The notes: a model not told the origin generated them from the sequence alone. A DNA stretch of 45,735 nt from an uncultured Clostridia bacterium (GCA_947627755.1 CANQXD010000006.1:1-45735); one strand, 5' to 3'; positions 26,061 to 35,681 are shown, numbered from the stretch's first letter. Numbers and translations: made by a program.

Positions 26061-27948
26061 TTATCTTCCGCCCATTCCGGCCGCCTCCGCCACCGAAGCC
26101 GCCACCGGAAGAAAAGCCTCCGCCAGAGCCACTACCAGAAGAATAATTAACAGAACTATAAGTACTGGTAATGGAATTGTTAATAGTGTGAATAAAACTA
26201 TGAGAAAAATTGCCATAACTCATCCAATATAAATAAGTATATCCATGTGAGGTCATATAATCTACATCACTAAATTGTGGATAAATAACCTTTAATTGTT
26301 TTAATACTGTATCCGCAATGCCAAATGCAGTTGCAAATACTAAATATTTTTCCCATAATACTAATTCAGGAACTTCTTTTTCCTTCATCATAGAAAAATC
26401 TTGCATATAATTTTTAAGTCCTATCCATGCTTCTTTTTCATCGACTCCTTTTTGAGTTAGTGTATTGTATCTTCCAGAAATTTTAAAACAATATATAGTG
26501 CAAAGAATAGCAGGAATCGCATTCACAATCATAAAAGGAATACTTACTATTGAAAGAAATAAATAGCCAATTCCTTTTGATAGCCAATTGTTATATTGTT
26601 TATATAGATTTTTATCATAATTTCCTTGCAATTCTGCTTCATTTTTAGCATAAGTTTCCATACTATTATATTTAGATAAGAACGAAGAAGAATGGTTTTT
26701 ACAATAGGCTTCAAAGTCCTTCATAGTAAATTCTTTGCTAGAACTTACTTTTCCTAATATTTCATAGATTTCTAATTCAGCCTTAGGTAATAATGAAGTG
26801 TCCATATTTGTATTTAAAGTAATTTTAATTTCGTTTTTCTTTTCCCCTAAAACTTCAAAGCTTAAATATTTTTTCAAACATAAATCTAGCATAGTAGCAG
26901 AAAACACATTGGATGCATGTAAAGAAAAACTAGAAGTTTTGAAATAATATAAAAAAGCTGCTTGTGCAGGTGTTGAATTTTCATTTGGAATATAACGAAA
27001 ATATTTTGAAGGCATGGTAGGCTTAAAGTTTGGAGCATTCTGTAATTCCATTTTATATTTTTTTATTTTTTTAATAAGAACAATAGCAAGAATAATTCCT
27101 ATAACATTGGTAATAGTAAAGAAGCATATTGTGACAATCTTCATTATTTTTTGTCTTGTAGCAATTGCTTCTCTTTTTCTATTAGCGTTGTTTGCCCAAG
27201 TTTGTTCTTGAATTAAAATTTGGCTTAATTTATCTTGATAGGAAAGATTATAGTTATTAGCAAATATATAGGTTGGAGTTACAATTCTTACTTCTAACAT
27301 AGTATGACTAGCTAAATTTTCTACTTCAAAAGAAGCAGTATTATTAGAAACTTTGTTAATAATTCCATTTAAAGGTCCGTGTGCCCAAACGCGAAAATCA
27401 TTAAGATTTGATACATTAGTAGGTAAGGTAATGGTTCCCGTTACTCTTCTAGCAGGAATCGCAGAGTCTGTACCAATAAATTGCCAGTAAAACTCACTAC
27501 AATCAGAATAATTTTTAATAGCATCAACAATAGTATAACTCATTTCAAATGTTCTTCTAGCATAACTATTATCTTCATGAACACCCCATGCAATTTCAAA
27601 ATCTCTATTTGAATTTATTAAAGCATAGAAGCAATCTTTATCGACATGATATTTTTCTTGGTAAATTCGAGAAAAAGATTTTCGTATGCCATTAGTTGTT
27701 TCTACTAAAGAAACATTAGTAATACCAGAATATTTACTAGAATCAATTTCAAAGGTTTTAAATAAAGTGTTTGTATCTTCAATAGAAATATCCCAAGTTT
27801 CTGTTACATTGGCACTACCATCCGCATTTAATGTAACATCATAAGATAAATTTTTTAGTTCTAACTCTCCTGCATATACATGTGTGTGCCATATAATAAA
27901 TAAAGAACTAAAAAATAAGATAGAAAAAATATATTTTTTAAGTTTCAT
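26061..27948 (-). CDS. DUF2207 membrane protein, possible +1 shift at C-terminal CGG
   Basis: A signal peptide (residues 1-26), an extracellular DUF2207 domain (about 30-230), membrane segments near 268-292 and 467-490, a cytoplasmic domain and a glycine-rich tail. Codon 624 is an in-frame CGG at 26079-26077. Read conventionally, the tail becomes RNGRKIKF and ends at 26053. Skipping the C gives GMGGR and a stop at 26061, which continues the Gly-rich tail usual for this family. This is the weakest of the CGG cases because the tail is not strongly conserved. DUF2207 proteins typically pair with LemA, which follows after 66 bases. Confidence 0.8.
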
Positions 27949-28123
27949 ACGGACCTCCTATTCATAGTCTTATTATATTAGAAAATATAGCATAACACAA
28001 GAAAAAGTTTTGAATTTTATAAACTACGAACCAAACGCACAAACAAGCCATATAATGTAGTAAGATGTAAAATTATATCATTTTACAGAAGCAATGCAAA
28101 AGGAGGCTTGAAGCAAACATACA

Positions 28124-28358
28124 ATGGAAGAAAATACATTAAATAAAGTGAAGTTAAATCAAGAAGTCAAAATAAAAAAAATAGATGCTTCTCGGAAATA
28201 TAAAAAGAAGAATACTAGATTTAGGCATGATAGAAGGAACAAAAATAAAACCAGTATTAAGAAGTCCACTTGGAGACCCAACTGCCTATGAAGTAAGAGG
28301 AAGTTTAATTTCGTTAAGGGAAGAAGAAGCAAAGAAAATATTTGTGATAGAAAAATAG
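28124..28358 (+). CDS. feoA: Ferrous iron transport protein FeoA, +1 shift at CGG
   Basis: FeoA is a small SH3-like partner of the FeoB iron transporter. Reading from ATG 28124 gives MEENTLNKVKLNQEVKIKKI then DAS and an in-frame CGG at 28193, after which the standard frame is lost. Skipping the C gives GNIKRRILDLGMIEGTKI, GDPTAYEVRGSLISLRE and a stop at 28358, a normal 77-aa FeoA with its LDLGMIEG and Y-x-V-RG motifs. A strong AAAGGAGG lies 17 bases before the ATG, somewhat far. It is followed by a terminator, then feoB. Confidence 0.8.
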
Positions 28359-28397
28359 TCAATGAATATTAAAGCAAATCTGAAAAATGTAAAATAA

Positions 28398-28445
28398 AAA
28401 AAGCATGCCTATTACAATAATTTTGTAATAGGCGTGCTTTTTTTG
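28398..28445 (+). terminator. Terminator or attenuator between feoA and feoB
   Basis: AAAGCATGCCTATTACAA pairs with TTGTAATAGGCGTGCTTT (one G-T pair), followed by T residues. It sits within the feo cluster, so it may set different levels of feoA and feoB. Confidence 0.85.
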
Positions 28446-28548
28446 TGTTTCTTGCATACAAATAAAGTAGAAGCAATAAGGAGAGAAATAGTTTGAAAAA
28501 ACAATTTTAAATACCTTAAAACTAAGAAAGAAAGGACTGAAACTTATT

Positions 28549-30704
28549 ATGGGACTAACAGCAAGTTCAACAGGAAGTAAACTATTACAAAATGACGTAG
28601 AAGAATTAAAAGAAAAATGTGATTATACAATTGCCATAGCTGGCAACCCAAATGTACGGAAAATCTACTATTTTCAATGCTCTAACGCGGAATGAAACAA
28701 CACACAGGTAACTGGCCACGGAAAAACAGTAGAAAATAGTAGCGGAATTTATGAATATAATAACAAAAAGTTTTTATTGGTAGATATTCCGGGAACGTAT
28801 TCTATTATGTCTAATTCCGAAGAAGAAGAAATTGCAAGGAATTATATATGTTTTGGAAACCCAGATACTACGGTCATTATATTAGATGCTACTTGTTTAG
28901 AAAGAAACCTAAATTTAGTCTATCAAATCATGGAAATTACGCCCAATATTGTGGTATGCGTGAATTTATTAGATGAAGCTAAGAAAAAGGGAATTCAAAT
29001 TGATTTTAAAAAATTAGAAGAAAAGTTAGGAGTTCCTGTTGTAGGAACCATAGCAAGAAAAAAGAAAACATTAAAAAACTTAATGCAAAAAGTAGAAGAA
29101 GTAGCCTCTCATAAAATTACTCCAAAGCCAAATAACATTACTTATATTCCTGTCATAGAAGATGGAATAAAAGAAATTTCTAGTAAAGTAGAAACAATTT
29201 TACCAGAAGAAAAACAAGGTTTAACACGATGGATTTCTTTAAAACTAATGGATAGGGAAGAAAAAATTTTAACTTCTATTCAAGAAAAATTAAATATTTC
29301 ATTATTAGAAAACGAAGAAGTAAAAAATAAAATCATTCAAGTAGATGAAATGTTAAAAAAACATGACATTACAGAAGAAAATATTCGAGATACCATTGTT
29401 TCTAGTATTGTATTTGAAGCGGAAAATATAGTAAAAGATGTCGTTACATACCAAAAGGAAGCTTACCAAGAAAGAGATAGAAAAATTGATAAAATAGTTA
29501 CATCAAAAATATGGGGAATTCCTATTATGATAGTCTTTTTAGGAATTATTTTATGGCTTACCATTGTAGGAGCAAACTATCCATCAGAACTTCTTTCTAC
29601 TTTTTTTGGATGGTTAGGGGAAAAACTAATCTGGCTTTTTGACTATATAGGAGCGCCTATATGGCTAAAAGGCTTACTAATAGAAGGAGTTTACCAGACA
29701 GTAACATGGATTATTTCTGTTATGCTACCGCCTATGGCAATTTTCTTTCCTATGTTTACGTTGCTTGAAGATTTAGGCTACTTGCCACGTATTGCCTTTA
29801 ATTTAGATAAGTACTTTAAAAAAGCGTGTAGTTCACGGAAAACAGGCCCTAACCATGTGCATGGGACTTGGTTGCAATGCAGCAGGGGTAGTAGGGTGTC
29901 GTATTATAGATTCACCACGAGAAAAATTAGTATCTATTTTAACCAATAGTTTTATGCCATGCAATGGAAGATTCCCTTTTTTAATTTGCATTGCTAGCAT
30001 TTTTATAGGAAGCTACTTTGCAGGAGCTATGCAATCGGTGGTGTCTACTTTGGCTGTTCTTGGCATTATCATTTTGGGCGTTGTTCTTACTTTGCTCATT
30101 TCCAAAATACTATCTAAAACCATTCTAAAAGGAATGCCAAACTCTTTTATTTTGGAACTTCCACCTTATAGAAAGCCACAAATAGGGAAGATATTAGTTC
30201 GCTCTATTTTAGATAGAACATTATTTGTACTTCGGAAGGGCTATTGCCGTTGCTGCACCAGCAGGACTGATTATTTGGTTATTTGCTAACATTCAAATAG
30301 GGGATAGTAGCATTTTAACTTACGTTGCTAATTTCTTAAATCCATTTGCAAGTTTAATGGGATTAGACGGATATATTTTAACTGCTTTCATTCTAGGACT
30401 TCCTGCCAATGAAATTGTACTTCCTATTATTTTAATGAGTTATATTGGGCAAGGCAGCTTAGTAAGTATGGAAGAAAACATGGCAATTAGGCAAATTTTA
30501 GTGCAAAATGGTTGGACGTTGCTTACCGGAATTAACGTTATGTTATTTACTCTTCTACATTTCCCTTGTGGAACAACACTTCTTACCATTAAAAAAGAAG
30601 CAGGGGGATGGAAGTGGGCAATTTTATCTTTTGCGCTTCCAACTGTATGTGGAATTGTACTTTGTATGTTCACAACGTTAGTTTGGAATGTGTTTGTAGT
30701 GTAA
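28549..30704 (+). CDS. feoB: Ferrous iron transporter FeoB with five CGG +1 shift sites
   Basis: FeoB is a GTPase-linked membrane transporter for Fe2+. The gene runs from ATG 28549 to the stop at 30704, but the frame changes +1 five times, each at an in-frame CGG: 28657, 28688, 28719, 29836 and 30233. Skipping each C restores IAGNPNVGKSTIFNALTG (Walker A), GMKQHTGNWPGKTVE, DIPGTYS, a Cys-rich GKQALTMCMGLGCNAAG and GRAIAVAAPAG, giving a 716-aa protein of normal size. Without the shifts, translation stops soon after the first site. The G domain is at about 28-190 and the membrane domain from about 315 on. Five identical lesions in one otherwise intact gene argue against ordinary decay. Confidence 0.85.
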
Positions 30705-30730
30705 GAAATAAAGTAATTGTGTAGTAGGTT

Positions 30731-30767
30731 TTAGCAAGTGATTATTTACAATCATTTGCTTTTTTTG
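30731..30767 (+). terminator. Terminator after feoB
   Basis: AGCAAGTGATT / AATCATTTGCT (one G-T pair) with a six-base loop and a T-run. Confidence 0.8.
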
Positions 30768-30917
30768 TTATACTTTTGTTAGAAAATAGTAATTGCACTA
30801 AACTGCTGTCGCAGTGGTCGTTTTTTGAAGATATAAGTGATTAAATATTTGATATTATGCCAATTTTATGTTAAAATAATGAAGATAGTTATTAATGCCC
30901 TTTGAGGTGATTCAAAA

Positions 30918-30940
30918 ATCTCGGAGGGAAACTCCGAGAT
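30918..30940 (+). promoter_or_regulatory. Leader hairpin before the 30962 gene
   Basis: ATCTCGGAG-GGAAA-CTCCGAGAT, a perfect nine-base-pair GC-rich hairpin ending 10 bases before the ribosome site AAGGAGGAG. It is unusual in such A/T-rich DNA. It may be an mRNA stabiliser or a protein-binding leader. Confidence 0.5.
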
Positions 30941-30961
30941 GAATATTAAGGAGGAGAAGCT

Positions 30962-31249
30962 ATGTTAATATCAGTATTTGTAGCTGGAGATTTTGAGAAT
31001 AGAGAATCTGTAAAGGACTATTTCGGAAGCTGGATTTGTGAAGGAATGTATGTCAATGAAGTTTCGTTTATTCCTAATTCACAACAACGGCAGGGATGGG
31101 TTACAGAAGTAATTGATGAAAATGAAGGCTTAGGAAAAATCAAAGTTCAAGTCGTACGGAAAGAGGGAGAATTTTTAGATGAACAATCTTCCTATGTGAC
31201 AGAATTTGAACAAGGAAATAACTGGTGTAAAGCATTAGCTGATGGCTAA
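30962..31249 (+). CDS. Small unrecognised accessory protein
   Basis: A 95-aa soluble protein with no family recognised. It is acidic, with GWVTEVIDENEGLGKIKVQV suggesting a small beta-barrel. AAGGAGG gives a good ribosome site. It contains two in-frame CGG codons (QQRQG and VVRKEG). A +1 shift at either site would end the protein early, so here CGG appears to stand for Arg. It lies with the MYG1-like gene in a small region that seems foreign to the surrounding genes. Confidence 0.6.
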   Translation: MLISVFVAGDFENRESVKDYFGSWICEGMYVNEVSFIPNSQQRQGWVTEVIDENEGLGKIKVQVVRKEGEFLDEQSSYVTEFEQGNNWCKALADG

Positions 31250-31275
31250 TACTAATTGTTGTATTTGCTAAAATC

Positions 31276-31343
31276 AAAAAAACTCTTTAAAATAAATATT
31301 ATGCAAATTAAATCTGCAAATATTTATGAAAAGGAGTTTTTTT
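31276..31343 (+). terminator. Long hairpin covering the ribosome site of the next gene
   Basis: AAAAAAACTC (31276) pairs with GAGTTTTTTT (31334-31343), and ATAAATATT with AATATTTAT inside, about 22 base pairs in all. It works as a terminator for the gene above, but its 3' arm contains the AAGGAG of the next gene, whose ATG is at 31345. It could therefore also control translation. Confidence 0.6.
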
Positions 31344-31344
31344 G

Positions 31345-32058
31345 ATGTGTAATGAAGATGGTATTGCAATACTTGCAATTGCGTATATGAATACCGATGC
31401 GTATGTAGTACGGACAAGAAACCTTGAAGAATTGAATGAACTTGATATCGTAATTGATATTGGAGGAGGAGAGTTTGATCACCATATAGCGGGGTTTCAT
31501 TTATGCAGAGCCACAGGCGAGAAGTATGCTAGTGCTGGACTAGTATGGAAGAATTTTGCAGAAAAAGCTATTAAGAATGTTATGGTTAAAGAAAGTATAT
31601 CTCTCAATGATAATGCTTTTAGCAGAGTTGAGTCATTTGTAATTGGAATTTTAGAAGAAATCATCAAAGATAAGGCAGTACAAGTAGCCACAAAAAAAGA
31701 ACTTCAAAAAAGATATGAAGATATCAATGATGGGATTTTGGAAATTCCAGCACAGACGATGCCATGGCTAGAAGATGTGGTAAACTATAACGAAAGTCAT
31801 AATCACAGCGTAAAATTTGTAATCTTTCCGTATCCTGCAGGAGGATGGGCAGCACAAAGTGTTCCACCCTCAATGGAAAGAAAATTTGACAAACTTGTGC
31901 CTTTTCCTAAGAAGTGGGCTGGTGGAAATGAAAAGACATTACCTGAAATTTCTGGAATACAGGATGCAACTTTCTGTCACAATGGTCGATTTTTTGCAAG
32001 AAGTAAAACAAAAGAATCTATTCTTAAAATGTGCAAAATTGCGATTACTACCAACTAA
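31345..32058 (+). CDS. MYG1-like (UPF0160) phosphohydrolase, N-terminus short
   Basis: Resembles the MYG1 family of DHH-like metal-dependent nucleases: VVRTRN-LEELNELDIVIDIGG-GEFDHH, an ASAGLVWKNF block, and a late WAAQSVPPSMERKFD and CHNGRFFA region. The first metal motif of the family (GxFHADD) is not present; the protein starts MCNEDGIAILAIAYM directly after AAGGAG. It may be N-terminally truncated or a divergent subfamily. A conserved Arg (VVRTR) is encoded by in-frame CGG at 31408-31413, so standard decoding applies here. Activity is uncertain. Confidence 0.65.
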   Translation: MCNEDGIAILAIAYMNTDAYVVRTRNLEELNELDIVIDIGGGEFDHHIAGFHLCRATGEKYASAGLVWKNFAEKAIKNVMVKESISLNDNAFSRVESFVIGILEEIIKDKAVQVATKKELQKRYEDINDGILEIPAQTMPWLEDVVNYNESHNHSVKFVIFPYPAGGWAAQSVPPSMERKFDKLVPFPKKWAGGNEKTLPEISGIQDATFCHNGRFFARSKTKESILKMCKIAITTN

Positions 32059-32095
32059 TCAATAACAGGAGAACGAATATCGTTCTCCTGTTTGC

Positions 32096-33132
32096 TTATA
32101 TAACATTATTTTCACAAGCTCTAACTAGTCTATTCATGATGCTAAGTCCTAAATTTTTTTCTTCTAAGCCTTCAATAATGGCAAAATCACAATTTAGTCG
32201 ATCTACTTCTCTTAAACTAGAAAAAATATTACTAGAAACTTCTTGTAAATTATCTTTACTTCCTAAACTAATAAATCTATCTTTAGGAACATTGATATAT
32301 TCTTTATCTTCTGCAAATCCTAATACACAACAATTAGGAAATTTAGAAATTAAATCATTATTTATCTTAGATATTTGGTTTGCATCATTTTTCACCAATA
32401 TGCATTTTGTTTTAGGTGCATAATGCCTATACTTCATACCTGGACTTTCTACTTTTTCATTTTCTTTTATTTTTCGAAATAAATTATCACTAAGTTTAAC
32501 ACTACCGAACAACATTCTTTATATCATCTTCAGTAACAAATCCAGGTCTAAGAATAACGGGAACTCCATCTACTACTTTTACAACAGTAGATTCAATTCC
32601 AATATTACATTTGCCACCATCTACTAGAATATCTACTTTATTATAAAAATCTTCTTTTATATCTTCTATGCAAGTTCCACTAGGTTTCGTAGATAGGTTT
32701 GCACTAGGTGCTGCAAGAGGAATGTTGCTTTTTTCAATCACTTTATGAATAATTTTATTACTAGGCATTCTAATACCAACCGTTTGTCCGAAAGCAAGTT
32801 ACAGTATCGCAAATACATTTTTTCTTATTTAATATAAGTGTAAATGGTCCAGGCATAAAACAATCAATTAGTTTTTCTTCTATTTCATTTGGTTTTTCTG
32901 CAATTTCCTCAATCATTTTCTTATTTGCTACATGAACGATTAAAGGGTTATCTTGTGCTCTACCCTTAACAGTAAATATTTTTTTACAGGCTTCGTCTGA
33001 AAATGCACTTGCAGCAAGACCATAGACTGTTTCAGTAGGAAGTATAACTAAACTATTATTTTTTAAATTTTCTATTACGTTATTTAATTCATTTTCATTA
33101 ATATTATTTTTCCAATCATAGATTTGCATCAT
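32096..33132 (-). CDS. sua5: Threonylcarbamoyl-AMP synthase (Sua5) with two CGG +1 shift sites
   Basis: Sua5/YwlC makes threonylcarbamoyl-AMP for the t6A modification of tRNA. Three frame segments join at two in-frame CGG codons. At 32790-32788, skipping the C restores DTVTCFGQTVGIRMPSNK. At 32507-32505, where the next standard codon is a stop, skipping the C gives NVVGSVKLSDN. The product is 344 aa with PTETVYGLAA, KGRAQDNPLIVH, PLAAPSANLS and a C-terminal Sua5 domain starting SPGMKYRHYAPK, the usual full length. The gene is essential in many bacteria, so loss would be surprising. An AGAGGT site precedes two adjacent ATG codons. Confidence 0.85.
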
Positions 33133-33260
33133 GTTAATTACCTCTTTTACAATACATAATTATAGCAAAAAATAAAGGTATTGTAAAGATAATATCATAA
33201 GAAAGTGAATTTTATGTTACTATACTTATAGAAGGATAAAAAACCAAATAATTGGATAAC

Positions 33261-33293
33261 AAAAAGGTTTTGGACGAAATCCAAAACTTTTTT
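33261..33293 (+). terminator. Intrinsic terminator
   Basis: AAAAAGGTTTTGGA-CGAAA-TCCAAAACTTTTTT, 14 base pairs with a T-run. It ends just before the DUF3800 remnant and shows that the remnant lacks its native 5' part. Confidence 0.85.
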
Positions 33294-33300
33294 CTGCTTA

Positions 33301-33624
33301 TTGAAAAATGTATTTATAGTATATGTGAAAAAAATAGAAAAAAATGTTTGCAAAACTATTGAAAAATATTCATTAGAAGATTATTTAAATCAAGAATTAT
33401 TATTAAATGACAATTTAGTAGATAATATACAGGTACAATATTTTGACTCATCACAAAATTGCTTTATACAGATTGCAGATGTATTTTCCAATATAATGTA
33501 TTCTAACTTAATAACAAAAGGCAGTTATCAAGAACAATTAGAAAAGTTACAGCGAGATAAATATATATTACCGCCATTTATTTTTCCAAAAGAAAAATTT
33601 GAAAATAAGATTAAAAAGATATAA
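33301..33624 (+). pseudogene. C-terminal remnant of a DUF3800 protein
   Basis: About 107 codons matching the C-terminal half of DUF3800 (RNase H-like fold, often in mobile or defence contexts): QVQYFDSSQNCFIQIADVFS and the DKYILPPFIFP tail. Usual proteins are about twice this length. The apparent TTG start has no ribosome site and lies directly behind a terminator, so the N-terminal half, with its first acidic motif, is missing. Two structured RNA units follow, as is known near DUF3800 genes. Confidence 0.65.
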
Positions 33625-33641
33625 TTTGCATATACTATTAA

Positions 33642-33732
33642 GGAATTGATGTAACAGTAAATCTAAGTAAGATTCCATTATCTCGGTAAGTGCTATATGA
33701 TAGCACAATCTCTTAGTCATTACATCAATTCC
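33642..33732 (+). ncRNA. Structured RNA unit 1 (DUF3800-associated type)
   Basis: A 13-base-pair closing stem, GGAATTGATGTAA (33642-33654) with TTACATCAATTCC (33720-33732). Inside are CAGTAA, stem AGATT/AATCT, CCATTATCTCGGTAA and hairpin GTGCTAT-ATG-ATAGCAC. It shares layout and spacing with unit 2, with changed bases in both stems that keep pairing. No reading frame is present. Confidence 0.7.
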
Positions 33733-33799
33733 ATTTTACATAAATATAATTTTTTTAAAATTTCTATTGACTTTAGAATTCTAAAATGTTACACTTAAT

Positions 33800-33890
33800 A
33801 TAGTTAAACAGTAAGTCCTTTTTGTATGCCATAATCTAGATAAGTGCTATGTGTTAGCATCATACTTAAGGCCATTTAACTATTTTTTTT
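33800..33890 (+). ncRNA. Structured RNA unit 2 (DUF3800-associated type)
   Basis: Closing stem ATAGTTAAA (33800-33808) with TTTAACTAT (33875-33883), then a T-run acting as terminator. Inside are CAGTAA, stem GTATG/CATAC, CCATAATCTAGATAA and hairpin TGCTA-TGTGT-TAGCA. Compared with unit 1 the inner stem changes at most positions yet still pairs, which is covariation. Single-stranded CAGTAA, CCATwATCT and TAAGTGCTAT are conserved. Confidence 0.7.
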
Positions 33891-33911
33891 GCTTTTTTCT
33901 CATCAAAAATT

Positions 33912-34451
33912 TTATTGCATCATCTTATCTACATATTTTACGAAAATAACACTTTCTACTAAATCAATAATAGAATACATAAGCATAATAATAGCAATCG
34001 TTACAATTAAAGCACCACTTTCAAATATCATATACAAACCACCAATAATAATAAGAATAGATAAAATAAGTGAAGTACTCCAAATAGGAACCTCTGCACT
34101 ATGTAATTTAAAAGATAAAGATAATCTTAAAAGTCCGCTATACACAATCCAAATTCCTATTACCATACGAAACATCGTTTCAATAAAGCTACTATAAAAA
34201 ATAGTAATGAGACCAATAATAATAGCAATAATGCCATATAATAGGTCATAATTGTAAAAATCATACTTTCCTTTTGCTACAAAATAATTGATAATTTTAA
34301 TAACACCATAAAGAGCGAAAATGCCTCCTAAAATATAAGAAATTATTTTTGTTGCAGAATCTGGTTTTACTATCATAAAAATAGCAATCAAAGCAAACAC
34401 TACAGATACTAATATATCTGACCAACCTGATTTTTTTAATAAACTTTTCAT
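33912..34451 (-). CDS. DUF308 (HdeD-like) membrane protein
   Basis: A 179-aa integral membrane protein with six hydrophobic helices in three similar pairs, as in the HdeD/DUF308 family: SDILVSVVFALIAIFMIVKP, YILGGIFALYGVIKIINYFV and MVIGIWIVYSGLLRL. The function is poorly known (acid-resistance HdeD in enterics). AAGGAGGCA precedes the ATG. It is 30 bases downstream of the metallo-hydrolase gene on the same strand. Confidence 0.85.
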   Translation of the reverse strand: MKSLLKKSGWSDILVSVVFALIAIFMIVKPDSATKIISYILGGIFALYGVIKIINYFVAKGKYDFYNYDLLYGIIAIIIGLITIFYSSFIETMFRMVIGIWIVYSGLLRLSLSFKLHSAEVPIWSTSLILSILIIIGGLYMIFESGALIVTIAIIMLMYSIIDLVESVIFVKYVDKMMQ

Positions 34452-34481
34452 ATCATTGCCTCCTTTTCATGATACATTTTA

Positions 34482-35681
34482 TCACAATAAATTTATTTTT
34501 TCACCATCTTTTGGCAATTTTATTTCACAATTTTCTAAATTCATATCTTGGAAACCACTTGGATTTTCACTATGAATAGGAACTAAAATTTTTGGCTTTA
34601 CACATTCGCATACACTTTTAATTGCTTCAAAATCTGCATGACCGCTAGTATGTAAGCGAATATGTTGTTTAGGCACAAATTGTTGTAAATGTTCGTATTG
34701 TTTAAATTTCTTATCTAAATAACCATCCCATTGAGAATAAACAAAAGTGCTTCTAGGGAAAAATTCCATTACTTGTTTAGAAGTATAGTTATCTCTAACT
34801 AACATAACGAATCCATATTCTTGCATAAGTGGTAAAATATTATCATCATAACTTAATACTCTATTTTTAAATTTGTATAAACTACTCCTAGAAATAGAAT
34901 CAATATACAATAATAGTTCTTTTTGGTAATCATCACAAACAAATAACCTGTGAGAATTTAAAGTTGCTTTATGAATAGCCGCAATACGGTCAATATTAGT
35001 ACTACTACACATTACAAATACATATTTATTTTCTTTAAAAATTTGCTCAGCTTTTTGTTGTAACTCAAATTCCTTCATTGGAGGCTTTCTATCTCTTGAA
35101 AGAGTGGTTCCTTCGCAAATTAAACAATCAACTTGTCCTACATATTTTTCTAAAGCAGAAATTACAGCTTTACCTCTTTGACCATGTGTTCTAAAATCGC
35201 CTGTATGTAAAACTTTTTTACCATCACATTCAATAAAAAGCATCTGAGCATTAAAAGCAGAGTGATCTACTTCAATAGGAGTTATAGTAATATCATCTAT
35301 TTTTATTTTTTCTGGTATTTTAAAAGTCTTAAAAGCATCAATTCTACTTAAATCTTCATAAGAAATAATATGTTTTTTTGCAAGACGTGTTTGTAATATT
35401 TTATAAATATTTTTAGAAACTTCTCCCATGTAAATTGGAATTTGTGGTAAAACTTTGTTGTAAAGTCCTACATGGTCACCATGATAATGAGTAATAAATA
35501 TAGCATTAAAGTTAGGAGTGCCATAAGTTAGGCCTTCTATACTTAAATCTAAATTTATCTCATCATCTGAAGATGGTAAATTTTCTCCAATATCAATAGC
35601 AATACGAGTACCTTTTTCAGATTTTATTTCAGTAACACATCCACCAATTTGGTGTGTACCTCTGTGAACTATAATTTGCAT
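34482..35681 (-). CDS. Metallo-beta-lactamase / beta-CASP type hydrolase
   Basis: A 399-aa MBL-fold protein with motif THYHGDHVG (zinc ligands), DHSAFNAQ, HTGDFRTHG and a late SGHADFEAI and VPIHSE. The last two resemble the beta-CASP motifs of RNase J and related mRNA-processing nucleases. It is shorter than RNase J (about 550 aa) and lacks its C-terminal domain. The likely role is RNA or nucleotide hydrolysis. AGGAGG precedes the ATG. Confidence 0.8.
   Translation of the reverse strand: MQIIVHRGTHQIGGCVTEIKSEKGTRIAIDIGENLPSSDDEINLDLSIEGLTYGTPNFNAIFITHYHGDHVGLYNKVLPQIPIYMGEVSKNIYKILQTRLAKKHIISYEDLSRIDAFKTFKIPEKIKIDDITITPIEVDHSAFNAQMLFIECDGKKVLHTGDFRTHGQRGKAVISALEKYVGQVDCLICEGTTLSRDRKPPMKEFELQQKAEQIFKENKYVFVMCSSTNIDRIAAIHKATLNSHRLFVCDDYQKELLLYIDSISRSSLYKFKNRVLSYDDNILPLMQEYGFVMLVRDNYTSKQVMEFFPRSTFVYSQWDGYLDKKFKQYEHLQQFVPKQHIRLHTSGHADFEAIKSVCECVKPKILVPIHSENPSGFQDMNLENCEIKLPKDGEKINLL

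Noticed and set aside
28549..30704. feoB as an ordinary pseudogene
   Set aside because: All five lesions are the same type (C before a Gly codon), there are no stops or deletions between them, and the same lesion type appears in five other genes. Ordinary decay would give mixed lesions.
32031..32423. Plus-strand reading frame of about 130 codons opposite sua5
   Set aside because: It lies antisense to the conserved Sua5 C-terminal domain, has no ribosome site and shows low-complexity composition; it is a shadow frame.
33301..33624. DUF3800 frame as an intact gene
   Set aside because: About half the usual length, no ribosome site, and it starts just after a strong terminator.
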